A DNA stretch of 44,857 nucleotides from Paracoccaceae bacterium. GTDB taxonomy: Bacteria > Pseudomonadota > Alphaproteobacteria > Rhodobacterales > Rhodobacteraceae. Positions 35,184-43,027 of this stretch are shown here, piece after piece. The position numbers and the translations under genes are program-made. The stretch lies in NCBI GenBank assembly GCA_019634215.1, contig JAHQVS010000139.1, positions 1-44,857 on the forward strand, given 5' to 3'. The stretch's first letter is position 1. Every line of letters starts with the position of its first letter. Under the pieces are notes generated by a model. It made no database searches and was not told the origin of the DNA. It worked only from the letters and a program-made list of their open reading frames with translations.

Positions 35184-35220
35184 CCGTATCCGGCAGATCT
35201 CGGGAGGGGGCTTTTTAATG

Positions 35221-35250
35221 AAAAAAGACGGGGCGCGCCCCGTCTTTTTT
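35221..35250. terminator. Perfect bidirectional rho-independent terminator
   Basis: A perfect 30-bp palindrome: A6-GACGGGGCG then CGCCCCGTC-T6. It gives a GC-rich stem with a T run on either strand. It sits between the convergent folE and the 818-aa gene and should stop both transcripts. Confidence 0.93.
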
Positions 35251-35286
35251 ATTGAATAGCAGCCACTTATGTTTGTGGTCCTGATT

Positions 35287-35308
35287 GGGGGCGCCTAAAG
35301 GCGCCCCC
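35287..35308. terminator. Second stem-loop downstream of the 818-aa gene
   Basis: A 9-bp perfect GC stem GGGGGCGCC/GGCGCCCCC with a TAAA loop, just after the minus-strand stop at 35315. No T run follows, so it probably protects the transcript end or assists the terminator at 35221-35250. Confidence 0.6.
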
Positions 35309-35314
35309 AGACGA

Positions 35315-37771
35315 TTAACTCGCCCGGCGCATCCCATTGGCCTTTTTGGCCGCGGCGCTGTTGATGCCTTTCAGGAAGATATCGAACGTATCGTCGACAT
35401 TGACATCCTCCTCCCGGTCCACTTCGGACAGGTGCTGCGCCGCCGGCTTGCCGCGATGCGCTTTCACCGTCTCGAATTGAGCGTCCAGGATTTGGGCCGG
35501 ACGGCGCGCGACCTCGCCCGCTTCCTCCGCCATGCGCACCGCTTCCGGATTGCTCGGCGTGTCGACCCGGTGGAACACCGTGGTCGCGCCGGAGGCGTCG
35601 TTTGCAGCGACGGGCGCGGTTTCAACGGTGGCGGTCAGGGCCACTGGCTGGCGCGGCAGCGTCGAATTGGACGCAGGGGCGCGCCCAACACGGTTTTGAT
35701 GCTCCAGCACTTCCTTACGCAGCCGCTCCAAGAACCCGGCTTTCAGGTAGAAAACCGATGGGTCCGAAGGATCAGCCACCGCCATGTGGACGGTTTTCAG
35801 CGTCATGGCGGTTGATTTGACCTCATCGCGCAGACTGCTCTCCGCAGGTACATCACGCAGCGCCAGCCGCGCCTCGGCGATGAACTTCGGCGGCAGCGGC
35901 GCGTCGATGGGCGGAGTGTCGACATAGCGCAGCAACGCCTTGGCGGTGCGGATGTTCTGCGGGTCGTCCTCGCGTTGGGCGAGATCGACCGACAGCGCCC
36001 GCATCACATTCTCCTCGGTGTTCCGATCCCACTGGCCGCGCAGATACTTTGAGACGCGTGGACGGGTGGTCACCGCGCCGATAAGGCCGCTGAACAGCAC
36101 CAGAAGATCGATAAAGGCCGCAATCGCCAGCGCGAAGTAGGACAGCTTTTCACCGCCGAGGAAGGCGTTCACCGTCTTCACGAAGCGCGAAGCGTTGGGG
36201 TCCTCCTCCAATACGAGACGATCGATCTCGCCGCGCAAGCTCGACACCGCCCCCGCCGGCAGGCCGGAGAAGCTGACGCAGTTGCGGCCATAATCGACCG
36301 CCTGGGCGAAGTTCATCTTGCCGACCGCCTGGGCGTTCGCCCCGCCGACAACGCACTCCCGCTCCAGCGTGCGCAGGTTTTCGACCGAGACGTTGATCGG
36401 GTTCATAAACTCAGCCATGCGGGCGCGGTCGCAGGTCAGATCGCCAGCGCGCGTGGCCAATTCGGGGTTGGCGCGCATCATCTCCAGCAGGGTGGCGCAT
36501 TGCGCCGCCGCCGCGTTGAATGGCTCCAGCTCCAGCTTGGTTGCGAAGGCGGCGAGGTTGGCGCGCAGGGCTTCGACCTCGCTGTCCAGCCCGCGAGGAC
36601 CAGCGTCGGCGCCGTCGTTGATCTTGGATCCGCTGAGACGTTTGATTTCTTGCTCAATCGCCGCCAACGGCGCCGCAACGCTGGAGGCGTCGCCGCTGGA
36701 CATGGCGGCGCGATGCCGCTCCAGCGCGTCGTCGATTACCTGCAGATCAGCACGGGCTTGGGTGAACAAACGATCCTTGGTCTCGGCTTCGGCGGCCATA
36801 ATGTTGCGCTCGTCGCGCAATTGCCGCCATACCGGGCCGCGTCCAGCCGGGCGATCAGCGGAACCACCGGTCGCCTCAGCTTTCATCCGGCCTTCTGCGA
36901 CCACCACCTGCTCACGGGCGGAGTCGCGCTCGGCCCGCAATTGCTCGACCTTGTCGGCCAGAGCCGGGCGTTCTTGTTCAAGGCGGCCCAATTCCCGTTT
37001 GGCCGCCTCAATCCGATCGGTTGCGCTGGACTTGGTTTGCAGCAGCGCCGCACGCTCTTCTTCAAGCGTTGCGATGCGGGCTGCCGCGTCGCGGGCGCGC
37101 TGTTGAAATTGGGCGTCGATCACCTCTCGCGCGGCGGCGGCGCGGTCGGCCACGGCGGTGACCCCGTCGCGCCAAGTGGTGTACACCTCACTGTCCAGCA
37201 GCGCCTCAACCCGCTCGCGCCGCTCGGCTAGAGCGAGGGCGTGCAGTTCAGAGACGGTGTCCTCCACCGCACGGTGAATCCGGGTCTCCCGGGTGCGGGC
37301 CTGCAGCTCTTCATCGTTAATGGTCTCGAACAGCGCCACCCAGGAGAAGAACACCGAGGTCGCGAAGCAGACCAGAAACACGAAGATCGAGAACCAGGGC
37401 GTCGGTTCTCGGTCGGAGATGGCGTAGCCGATCTTCCAGGCCGTCACAAACAACAGCGCCTGAATCGCGAACACGATGCAGAATGTGATGAACCACACCG
37501 GCATAAAGTTCAGCATGCCGGCGAAAGTGGTGAAGAACGATGCGACCGACAGCAAAATCGAGCCGATCATCAGCGACAGCAGATAGGGCTGCGTCACCGC
37601 TTCCTTGAATGCGCGGCCCATCATCTCGCGCATTTCTGTCAGGAGGTCTGGTTCTTCGATCGTTTGGGGGCGCATTCCGCCCCAACCGGTGCTTTGAAAA
37701 CGACCGGCTGCGCCGCCAAAACGCGGGCGCGGACGGTGGACGGCTGCGCGTAAACGCTCAAAACCTTTCAT
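35315..37771 (-). CDS. Four-TM protein with large periplasmic coiled coil, part of the right-end cluster
   Basis: 818 aa, no family recognised. Three helices lie near the N-terminus (about 63-86, 91-112 and 126-148). A long charged coiled coil follows at about 150-400, then a helical region with four Cys (425, 447, 473, 498), a fourth helix (about 543-566) and a ~250-residue tail. The tail ends with a low-complexity stretch and VDREEDVNVDDTFDIFLKGI. Assuming the basic N-terminus (RLRAAVHRPRPRFGG) is inside, the coiled coil and Cys would be periplasmic and the tail cytoplasmic. A ribosome site AGGTAG precedes the ATG. It is separated by 235 bp from the other cluster genes, so it may have its own promoter. 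It ends at a strong terminator. Confidence 0.75.
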   Translation of the reverse strand: MKGFERLRAAVHRPRPRFGGAAGRFQSTGWGGMRPQTIEEPDLLTEMREMMGRAFKEAVTQPYLLSLMIGSILLSVASFFTTFAGMLNFMPVWFITFCIVFAIQALLFVTAWKIGYAISDREPTPWFSIFVFLVCFATSVFFSWVALFETINDEELQARTRETRIHRAVEDTVSELHALALAERRERVEALLDSEVYTTWRDGVTAVADRAAAAREVIDAQFQQRARDAAARIATLEEERAALLQTKSSATDRIEAAKRELGRLEQERPALADKVEQLRAERDSAREQVVVAEGRMKAEATGGSADRPAGRGPVWRQLRDERNIMAAEAETKDRLFTQARADLQVIDDALERHRAAMSSGDASSVAAPLAAIEQEIKRLSGSKINDGADAGPRGLDSEVEALRANLAAFATKLELEPFNAAAAQCATLLEMMRANPELATRAGDLTCDRARMAEFMNPINVSVENLRTLERECVVGGANAQAVGKMNFAQAVDYGRNCVSFSGLPAGAVSSLRGEIDRLVLEEDPNASRFVKTVNAFLGGEKLSYFALAIAAFIDLLVLFSGLIGAVTTRPRVSKYLRGQWDRNTEENVMRALSVDLAQREDDPQNIRTAKALLRYVDTPPIDAPLPPKFIAEARLALRDVPAESSLRDEVKSTAMTLKTVHMAVADPSDPSVFYLKAGFLERLRKEVLEHQNRVGRAPASNSTLPRQPVALTATVETAPVAANDASGATTVFHRVDTPSNPEAVRMAEEAGEVARRPAQILDAQFETVKAHRGKPAAQHLSEVDREEDVNVDDTFDIFLKGINSAAAKKANGMRRAS

Positions 37772-37839
37772 AGTATTCTACCTGTAACCGCTCTCTCAGA
37801 ATCGCATCTCTAGCGATTCCCCGCCCCCCTGGCCACGAA

Positions 37840-37872
37840 ATCTTGCGTATGCTGGCGTGGGAGACGCAAGAT
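37840..37872. promoter_or_regulatory. Inverted repeat in the gap of the right-end cluster
   Basis: ATCTTGCGT (37840-37848) and ACGCAAGAT (37864-37872) form a perfect 9-bp inverted repeat with a 15-base spacer, in the 235-bp gap upstream of the 818-aa gene. It could be an operator or an RNA hairpin. No T run follows on the minus strand. Confidence 0.4.
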
Positions 37873-38006
37873 CGCCGCAGAGTGCGCTGTTATCGCCCCG
37901 AAATGGGCGTGACACTGACGCCAGAGCCTACATCAAAAACAGCGGACAAGGTCGAAATATGGCGGTCGTGGCGGCGCGGGCGCAGAGAGGTTCTAGCCGA
38001 TGCGAG

Positions 38007-39347
38007 TCAGCGCCACTCGGCTCGGTTGAACACGATCACTTTGGAGCGCAGGCGCAAATCGCGGGCCTCGTCGATATACCCAAAGCTCTCGCAATCGATC
38101 ACGAACGCGTCTGATCCGCCGCCAGCGTTGGCGACCACGGTGCGCCGCACCGGCTCCAGCTCCCGCAGGCCCTGAGAGGTGTCCGACCAGATCTCGCCTT
38201 CGTCCGGCTCCAGCGGGCTGAGCAGCCGGGCGTTCTCAACAAACACGCCTTCGCGCCGGAGCAGGGTGCGCACCCCGGTGGCGACGGCGGTGAGGCCGAG
38301 GCGGAAATCTCGCCAATCATCATAAGTCGGATAATAGGCCAGTGTGAGCGCCTCGGTGCGAAATAGCGCGTGTGGCCAGGCTTCCTCGACGATTTCAGGG
38401 TCGATGCCGCCCTGCTCCGCGTGGGCGGCGCGCTGCGCCATCAACTCACGCATCCAATCCTCATAGAGGGACTCCGCCGACAGGGCGACGAAATCAGGGT
38501 CGGCGCGTAAAGACGCCCCGGCAGAGCGCATGATCCGCCCGCCCTCCGAGATCAGCTCCCACGGCGCGGCTTTGGCGGCGTCGCGGCTTGAGCTGTCCCG
38601 TGACAGCGGTGAGCCGCCGTCGGCCTTGATCTGCGCCAGCTCTTGCTCGGCGGCGTCCAGCTTGTGACGCATTTTTTCGACCGAGCCGCCCAGGCGGTTC
38701 AGATAATCGATGGCGCCGTCGGCGGTCTCGGTCTCGATGTTGAAGCGCTCGCGGAAGAAAGCGAGCAGCCGCTCTGATTCCTCACCGCCCTTGGCGCCGC
38801 CAGCGCCGCCGCCGCTGGAGACCGGCGGCTCGTCATCATCAAAGCCAGGCTCTAGCGGGCCGTCGACAGGGGCTCTCCCGCCCTTGACCGCCTTGGCGCC
38901 CTTCCCGCGCACAGCGGGGGCGGCGGCGTCAACCCGTCGGCTCCGGCCTCGGCTGATCCGTGCGCCGAGAAAGCCGCCGAAGGCTGCGGCGACGGCGAGC
39001 AGCGCCATGGGCGCGCCATATTGCCCCAACAGCGGCTTGGCCTGCGCTTGGGCCGTACTGATAAAGTCATTCCCGCCCGCGCGCGCGGCGGCGGCGGCTT
39101 CGGCGCGGCGGTCCTGCGGCGGGGCGTCAACGGGCTCCAGCGGGGTGCTGTCCACTGGGCTCGGGGCGGGCGGGGTGATGATGCCGAGATCATTCTGTTG
39201 CGCGAGGGCGGTTGGCGCGTCGACGGGACTCAAGCCTAAGATCACACCCATCGCCAGAGCGATCGCCGTCCCGGCGCCGCGCTTAAGCCATGCGGTCCGC
39301 GCCGCGTTCCGGTTCAGATTCTCGCCGCTGGTCATGTGTCGACTCAT
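38007..39347 (-). CDS. Exported single-TM protein with cytoplasmic domain, part of the right-end cluster
   Basis: 446 aa. It has a Sec signal peptide (about 18-50, AIALAMGVILGLSPVDAPTA) and a short Pro-rich periplasmic part. One helix (about 111-129, GAPMALLAVAAAFGGFLGAR) is followed by basic residues (SRGRSRR), so the remaining ~310 residues should be cytoplasmic. This part has an acidic/Gly linker, a short coiled coil near 215-245 and a C-terminal domain (ALFRTEALTLAYYPTYDDWR...VIDCESFGYID) of no family known to me. The start overlaps the upstream stop (ATGA). It probably anchors or connects cytoplasmic cluster components to the membrane. Confidence 0.72.
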   Translation of the reverse strand: MSRHMTSGENLNRNAARTAWLKRGAGTAIALAMGVILGLSPVDAPTALAQQNDLGIITPPAPSPVDSTPLEPVDAPPQDRRAEAAAAARAGGNDFISTAQAQAKPLLGQYGAPMALLAVAAAFGGFLGARISRGRSRRVDAAAPAVRGKGAKAVKGGRAPVDGPLEPGFDDDEPPVSSGGGAGGAKGGEESERLLAFFRERFNIETETADGAIDYLNRLGGSVEKMRHKLDAAEQELAQIKADGGSPLSRDSSSRDAAKAAPWELISEGGRIMRSAGASLRADPDFVALSAESLYEDWMRELMAQRAAHAEQGGIDPEIVEEAWPHALFRTEALTLAYYPTYDDWRDFRLGLTAVATGVRTLLRREGVFVENARLLSPLEPDEGEIWSDTSQGLRELEPVRRTVVANAGGGSDAFVIDCESFGYIDEARDLRLRSKVIVFNRAEWR

Positions 39348-42300
39348 TCGCCTCGCGCGCTTTCACTACTGCTGACGGCCTGATTGCTGGCGCGCCGCTC
39401 CGCCATATCGTCCGGCCACCCCGGCGGCGCGTGCTCTTGCCTGACGTCAAACGGCGCGCGATGCAAGACCGGGAAAGGGCGGAATGGCGCAGCGTCAACC
39501 GAAAAAGGCGTCTCGCCAGCGATTAACGACAGGCGTCCATCCGGGTCTAGGCGGATTTGTGGCGGCGGGCTTTCGGAGGTGAGGCCAAGTGCGCGCGCCT
39601 CGCCGCCCAAACCCACCGGAGTAAGCAGCGTGCTGGCGAAAGGGTCGGTGTTGAGCGCCTCGGCGGTGAGGCCTGCTGGGGCCTCCATCAACCGCAATCG
39701 CCCAACATAAGCCCCGCCCATCGCCGGGAACGAGCCCTCTGGAATCAGTCGCCGCGCCCGCTCGTCGCCGTTTACCTCACGCTCAGTGATTAGCATCGCG
39801 TACCGGCCCGAGCCGGGGCCGCCCGCCTCGGCGGCCAGGCGCTCGCCGTACCCCTCGGCGGTCAACCGGGCCGCGCCCAGCGCCGCCGCCGCCTTCATGG
39901 TTTCCGCCCGGTCCGGCTGGGGGAAGGCGAAGCGCTCGGCGACGCCCCCGGCCTCCAATGTTTGCGCCAGCCGATCGTACACCAGCGGAAACAGCGCTCC
40001 TCGACCGCTGACCACTAACATATCAACCGCTTCCAGCTCCGGCAGCGCGAGGCGAATGGCGCGGTCGCAGACGAAATCGAGCAATTCCGTCATCGCCGCT
40101 CCGGCGACCGCCTCCCGGCTCATCAACAGTTTCAGCGCGCCGTTGCGGCGGGTCAGGCGTAGGCCTGGGTCAATCTCAATGATCTCGCCCTCGGCGAAGC
40201 CACTGCCATTCTTGTCGCCGTTCAGGCCGCCTCGTGTCGCCACCGGCCATAGCGACCCGCCAGCGACGGAGCGGGCGTCACCGACCTGAACCTCCATCTC
40301 GACGCCGTCGGCCCAACCATAACGGCCGCCGGATGAGGCGATGCGGCAGGCGTCGGTCAGGGCGGCTTTCGCCTCCGCGATTGCTCGGGCCATCCGCCGC
40401 TTCATCAGCCGCTCTGGGGCTTCGGCGCGAGTCTCCTCAATCGGCGCCAGCAGATCCTCTGCATAGAGCAGCGGCGCGCTGTCTGGGAGGCGCGACAACG
40501 CAGCGTGAACGATGAAATATATCGTCAGATCAATGGCTTCCGCACCTATCGCCGCTCCAGCGCGCGCGGCGATCTCCAAATCCCGCACCTCCGCTCCCAG
40601 GCCGGGCGCGGCGCGTTCGGCGGTGGCCAACGCCAAGCTCAGCTCTCGTGCGCCGAGGTCAAAAGTCAGCACCCTGAGCCCTGCCTCCTCGTCGATCGGC
40701 AGACGATCGATGTAATAGGCCGCCGTCGCGTCTGCGGCGGGGATCACGGCGACGGCGCGCGGGTCCAGCTCTAGGCCAAGGCGCCGCGCCAAGGCCCCAG
40801 CCGACTCCGCCGCCCGCCGCCGGCCTTGCGGACCCGTCCGACTCGGACAGGTCAACGCCAACGAAGCGACCGGCGCGGTGGAGAGCGGTTCGGCGTAAGC
40901 GAGATGCAGGTCGCCAAGCTCATGCAACGCGTCGCCCAGGGCGAGATCGATCGCAATCCGGTCCAGAGGCCCCCCGGCGTCCACCGCGCGCACTGGCGCG
41001 GCCAGCGGTTCCGCGCCGCCCCACGCTGGCAGTTTCGACATGAGCCCGCGCAGTTGCGCCGCCCCCGCCTCCGCAGCGCCACGCGCTGGCAGAGACACCG
41101 CGAATCGGCGCTTGAGGTGCTGCGCAGCGGCCAAAGCATCGACCTTCAGGGCCGCTTCCGGCGCGACGCTCCACAGACTTTCCGGCAACGCCTCGGCCCG
41201 CCAACAGGCCTCCGGCTCAAGGCCGACAGCCCCGTCCAGAAACGGCGTTTCAGCCGCCGAGGATGCCGGAAACGCCGCCGTCAGAGCCTTGCCGAGCGGG
41301 ATCGTCGCCGCCAACCCCGACCCGTCCGCGCGGGCTGCGGAAACGCTGTCGGCCCCGAAATCAATCGCCAAGGTGTTGGGCCGCAGCGCGTCGTCGAGCC
41401 GGAAGGCGCGGCGTAGCTCGGCGACGCCAGTCATTGCGCCGCTCACAGTTAATTTCAGGCGCAGATGCAACGGGCGGTCGGGATCAAAAGTCTCGCCCAG
41501 CGCCTCCATATACATTTGCCGCGCACTCGGCGCCGCCACTGTCAGCCGCGCGAACCGTGCCCCGGGAGAGAGCGTCGCCGAAGGCTCCGTGGAGTGTTGA
41601 AACAACGCGTTGGCCAGCCGCGTCAGGGCCATGATCGGCGCGCCGTTATGGTCGAGCAGCTCCGCCTCGGCCTCTAGCCGCACGCTGGAAGGCCCGGCGC
41701 GCAGGGACGGCGGCTGGCCATGCAGCGTGACCTCCACCGTCAACAGCCGGGCGGTCGGGGTTCTGCCGCTGGGGTCGTCAAGCGCGGCTGGCGTAACGCG
41801 CCGCTCAGGTAGCGGTGGCGGTCCATCCGCGATCTCAGGCTTCGGCTCGCCCGCCAGAGTAAACGCGCCCAACTCCCGCGTCCAATCCGCGCCGTCTGAG
41901 ACGATGCGCGCCTCCACCCGGCCCGGATCTGTCGGCGGCGCCACCCGAAGAACATGCTCTAGCGACCATGCGATCTTGGTGCGGGCGCCGCCCCGCCCGG
42001 AGAGGCCGGGGCCAATCAACAGCGCCTGAAGCGGCCCCTCCATCAGTTCCGCCGGCTCCGAGACGCCGCGCGGCCCGCAGCGCAGCCGTAGCACCCTTTT
42101 GGCGCGAAACGCCCCGCCAGGGCTTGGGGTCAGCGTCACCGCCCCGCCATCCTGCTGAGTGGCCGGATCAATGATCGACAGCGCATTGGTGACGTCGGGG
42201 TGCCAGCCATGCGCTTGCAGCCGGGTCTCGATCCGTTTGGCGATCGGCGAGACGCCCCGCGCCGACACGATTATCTCGGCGATGTCGACGTAAGCCTCGC

Positions 42301-43027
42301 TCTCGGTCAGCACCGGATATAGCGCCCGCAACTCCGGGCGGCGGTCCGATGGCGGGTCGAGACGGCCAAAGGCGCGGCGGTCGACGAGTGCGCGCAGATC
42401 GATGCGCAAGCTGTTCGGCGGCCACGGCTCACGGGCGAATTTGACTTTTAAAACATGCTGTTCTGCCGCCGGGGCGCCGGAGATCGCCCCATCCCGCCGC
42501 AGGGTGAACGGAACGGTTAGGGTGACGGTTTCCGGGTCCGTGCCCTCAAGCGCCGCCGAAGGTTGGATCTCCTCATCCATCACGGCCGCCGGGCCGAATC
42601 GGGCCGCCGCCCCGCGCGCCGTCTCCCGCGCGCCCCGCGCAGCCGAGGCGCTGGTGAGCGCTGGCGTGTCCTCTTCCGGCGCCAAAGGATCGATTATCTG
42701 TTGATCGACGGCGCTGAGCCCGCTGGCGTCGACCGCCAACCACACGCTGTACTCCCCTGGCGTTAACGCCAATTCAGTTCGCAGCGGCGATTCCGCTCCA
42801 GCGGCGGCGGCCGGGTTAGGGTCTTGAAAACCAACCAAGGGCCGCCCCGGCGTCAGCGTCAGTCCCAACTCAGGCGGCGGCGTGTAGGCGCCGATCGAGG
42901 CCGACACCACTTCCGTGGCGCCTTCGGGGCCGGGTTGCTCCGGCGCCCAGACTTGGAACAGAGCCACGGTGGCGGAGTCGCCGAGTGAAAACGGCGCGTC
43001 GATCTCCCAAACGCGGGGCGAACTCAT
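39344..43027 (-). CDS. Giant protein with divergent Hsp70/actin-fold ATPase core, part of the right-end cluster
   Basis: 1227 aa. The core from about 550 to 1060 has the ATPase landmarks of the Hsp70/actin superfamily: phosphate-1 NTLAIDFGADSVSAA (551-565), phosphate-2 LRVLTFDLGARELSLAL (784-800), AARAGAAIGAEAIDLTI (820-836, like Hsp70 LGGEDFD), RLMKRRMARAIAEAKAALT (873-891, like the Hsp70 R..CE.AK.LS helix) and the adenosine motif DMLVVSGRGALFPLV (1002-1016). The first ~545 residues are a beta-rich, Pro/Ala/Gly-rich extension, and ~160 residues follow the core. The size and plan recall the SrfB 'virulence factor' family, but I cannot confirm that. It overlaps both neighbours by 4 bp. Confidence 0.7.
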   Translation of the reverse strand: MSSPRVWEIDAPFSLGDSATVALFQVWAPEQPGPEGATEVVSASIGAYTPPPELGLTLTPGRPLVGFQDPNPAAAAGAESPLRTELALTPGEYSVWLAVDASGLSAVDQQIIDPLAPEEDTPALTSASAARGARETARGAAARFGPAAVMDEEIQPSAALEGTDPETVTLTVPFTLRRDGAISGAPAAEQHVLKVKFAREPWPPNSLRIDLRALVDRRAFGRLDPPSDRRPELRALYPVLTESEAYVDIAEIIVSARGVSPIAKRIETRLQAHGWHPDVTNALSIIDPATQQDGGAVTLTPSPGGAFRAKRVLRLRCGPRGVSEPAELMEGPLQALLIGPGLSGRGGARTKIAWSLEHVLRVAPPTDPGRVEARIVSDGADWTRELGAFTLAGEPKPEIADGPPPLPERRVTPAALDDPSGRTPTARLLTVEVTLHGQPPSLRAGPSSVRLEAEAELLDHNGAPIMALTRLANALFQHSTEPSATLSPGARFARLTVAAPSARQMYMEALGETFDPDRPLHLRLKLTVSGAMTGVAELRRAFRLDDALRPNTLAIDFGADSVSAARADGSGLAATIPLGKALTAAFPASSAAETPFLDGAVGLEPEACWRAEALPESLWSVAPEAALKVDALAAAQHLKRRFAVSLPARGAAEAGAAQLRGLMSKLPAWGGAEPLAAPVRAVDAGGPLDRIAIDLALGDALHELGDLHLAYAEPLSTAPVASLALTCPSRTGPQGRRRAAESAGALARRLGLELDPRAVAVIPAADATAAYYIDRLPIDEEAGLRVLTFDLGARELSLALATAERAAPGLGAEVRDLEIAARAGAAIGAEAIDLTIYFIVHAALSRLPDSAPLLYAEDLLAPIEETRAEAPERLMKRRMARAIAEAKAALTDACRIASSGGRYGWADGVEMEVQVGDARSVAGGSLWPVATRGGLNGDKNGSGFAEGEIIEIDPGLRLTRRNGALKLLMSREAVAGAAMTELLDFVCDRAIRLALPELEAVDMLVVSGRGALFPLVYDRLAQTLEAGGVAERFAFPQPDRAETMKAAAALGAARLTAEGYGERLAAEAGGPGSGRYAMLITEREVNGDERARRLIPEGSFPAMGGAYVGRLRLMEAPAGLTAEALNTDPFASTLLTPVGLGGEARALGLTSESPPPQIRLDPDGRLSLIAGETPFSVDAAPFRPFPVLHRAPFDVRQEHAPPGWPDDMAERRASNQAVSSSESARGE

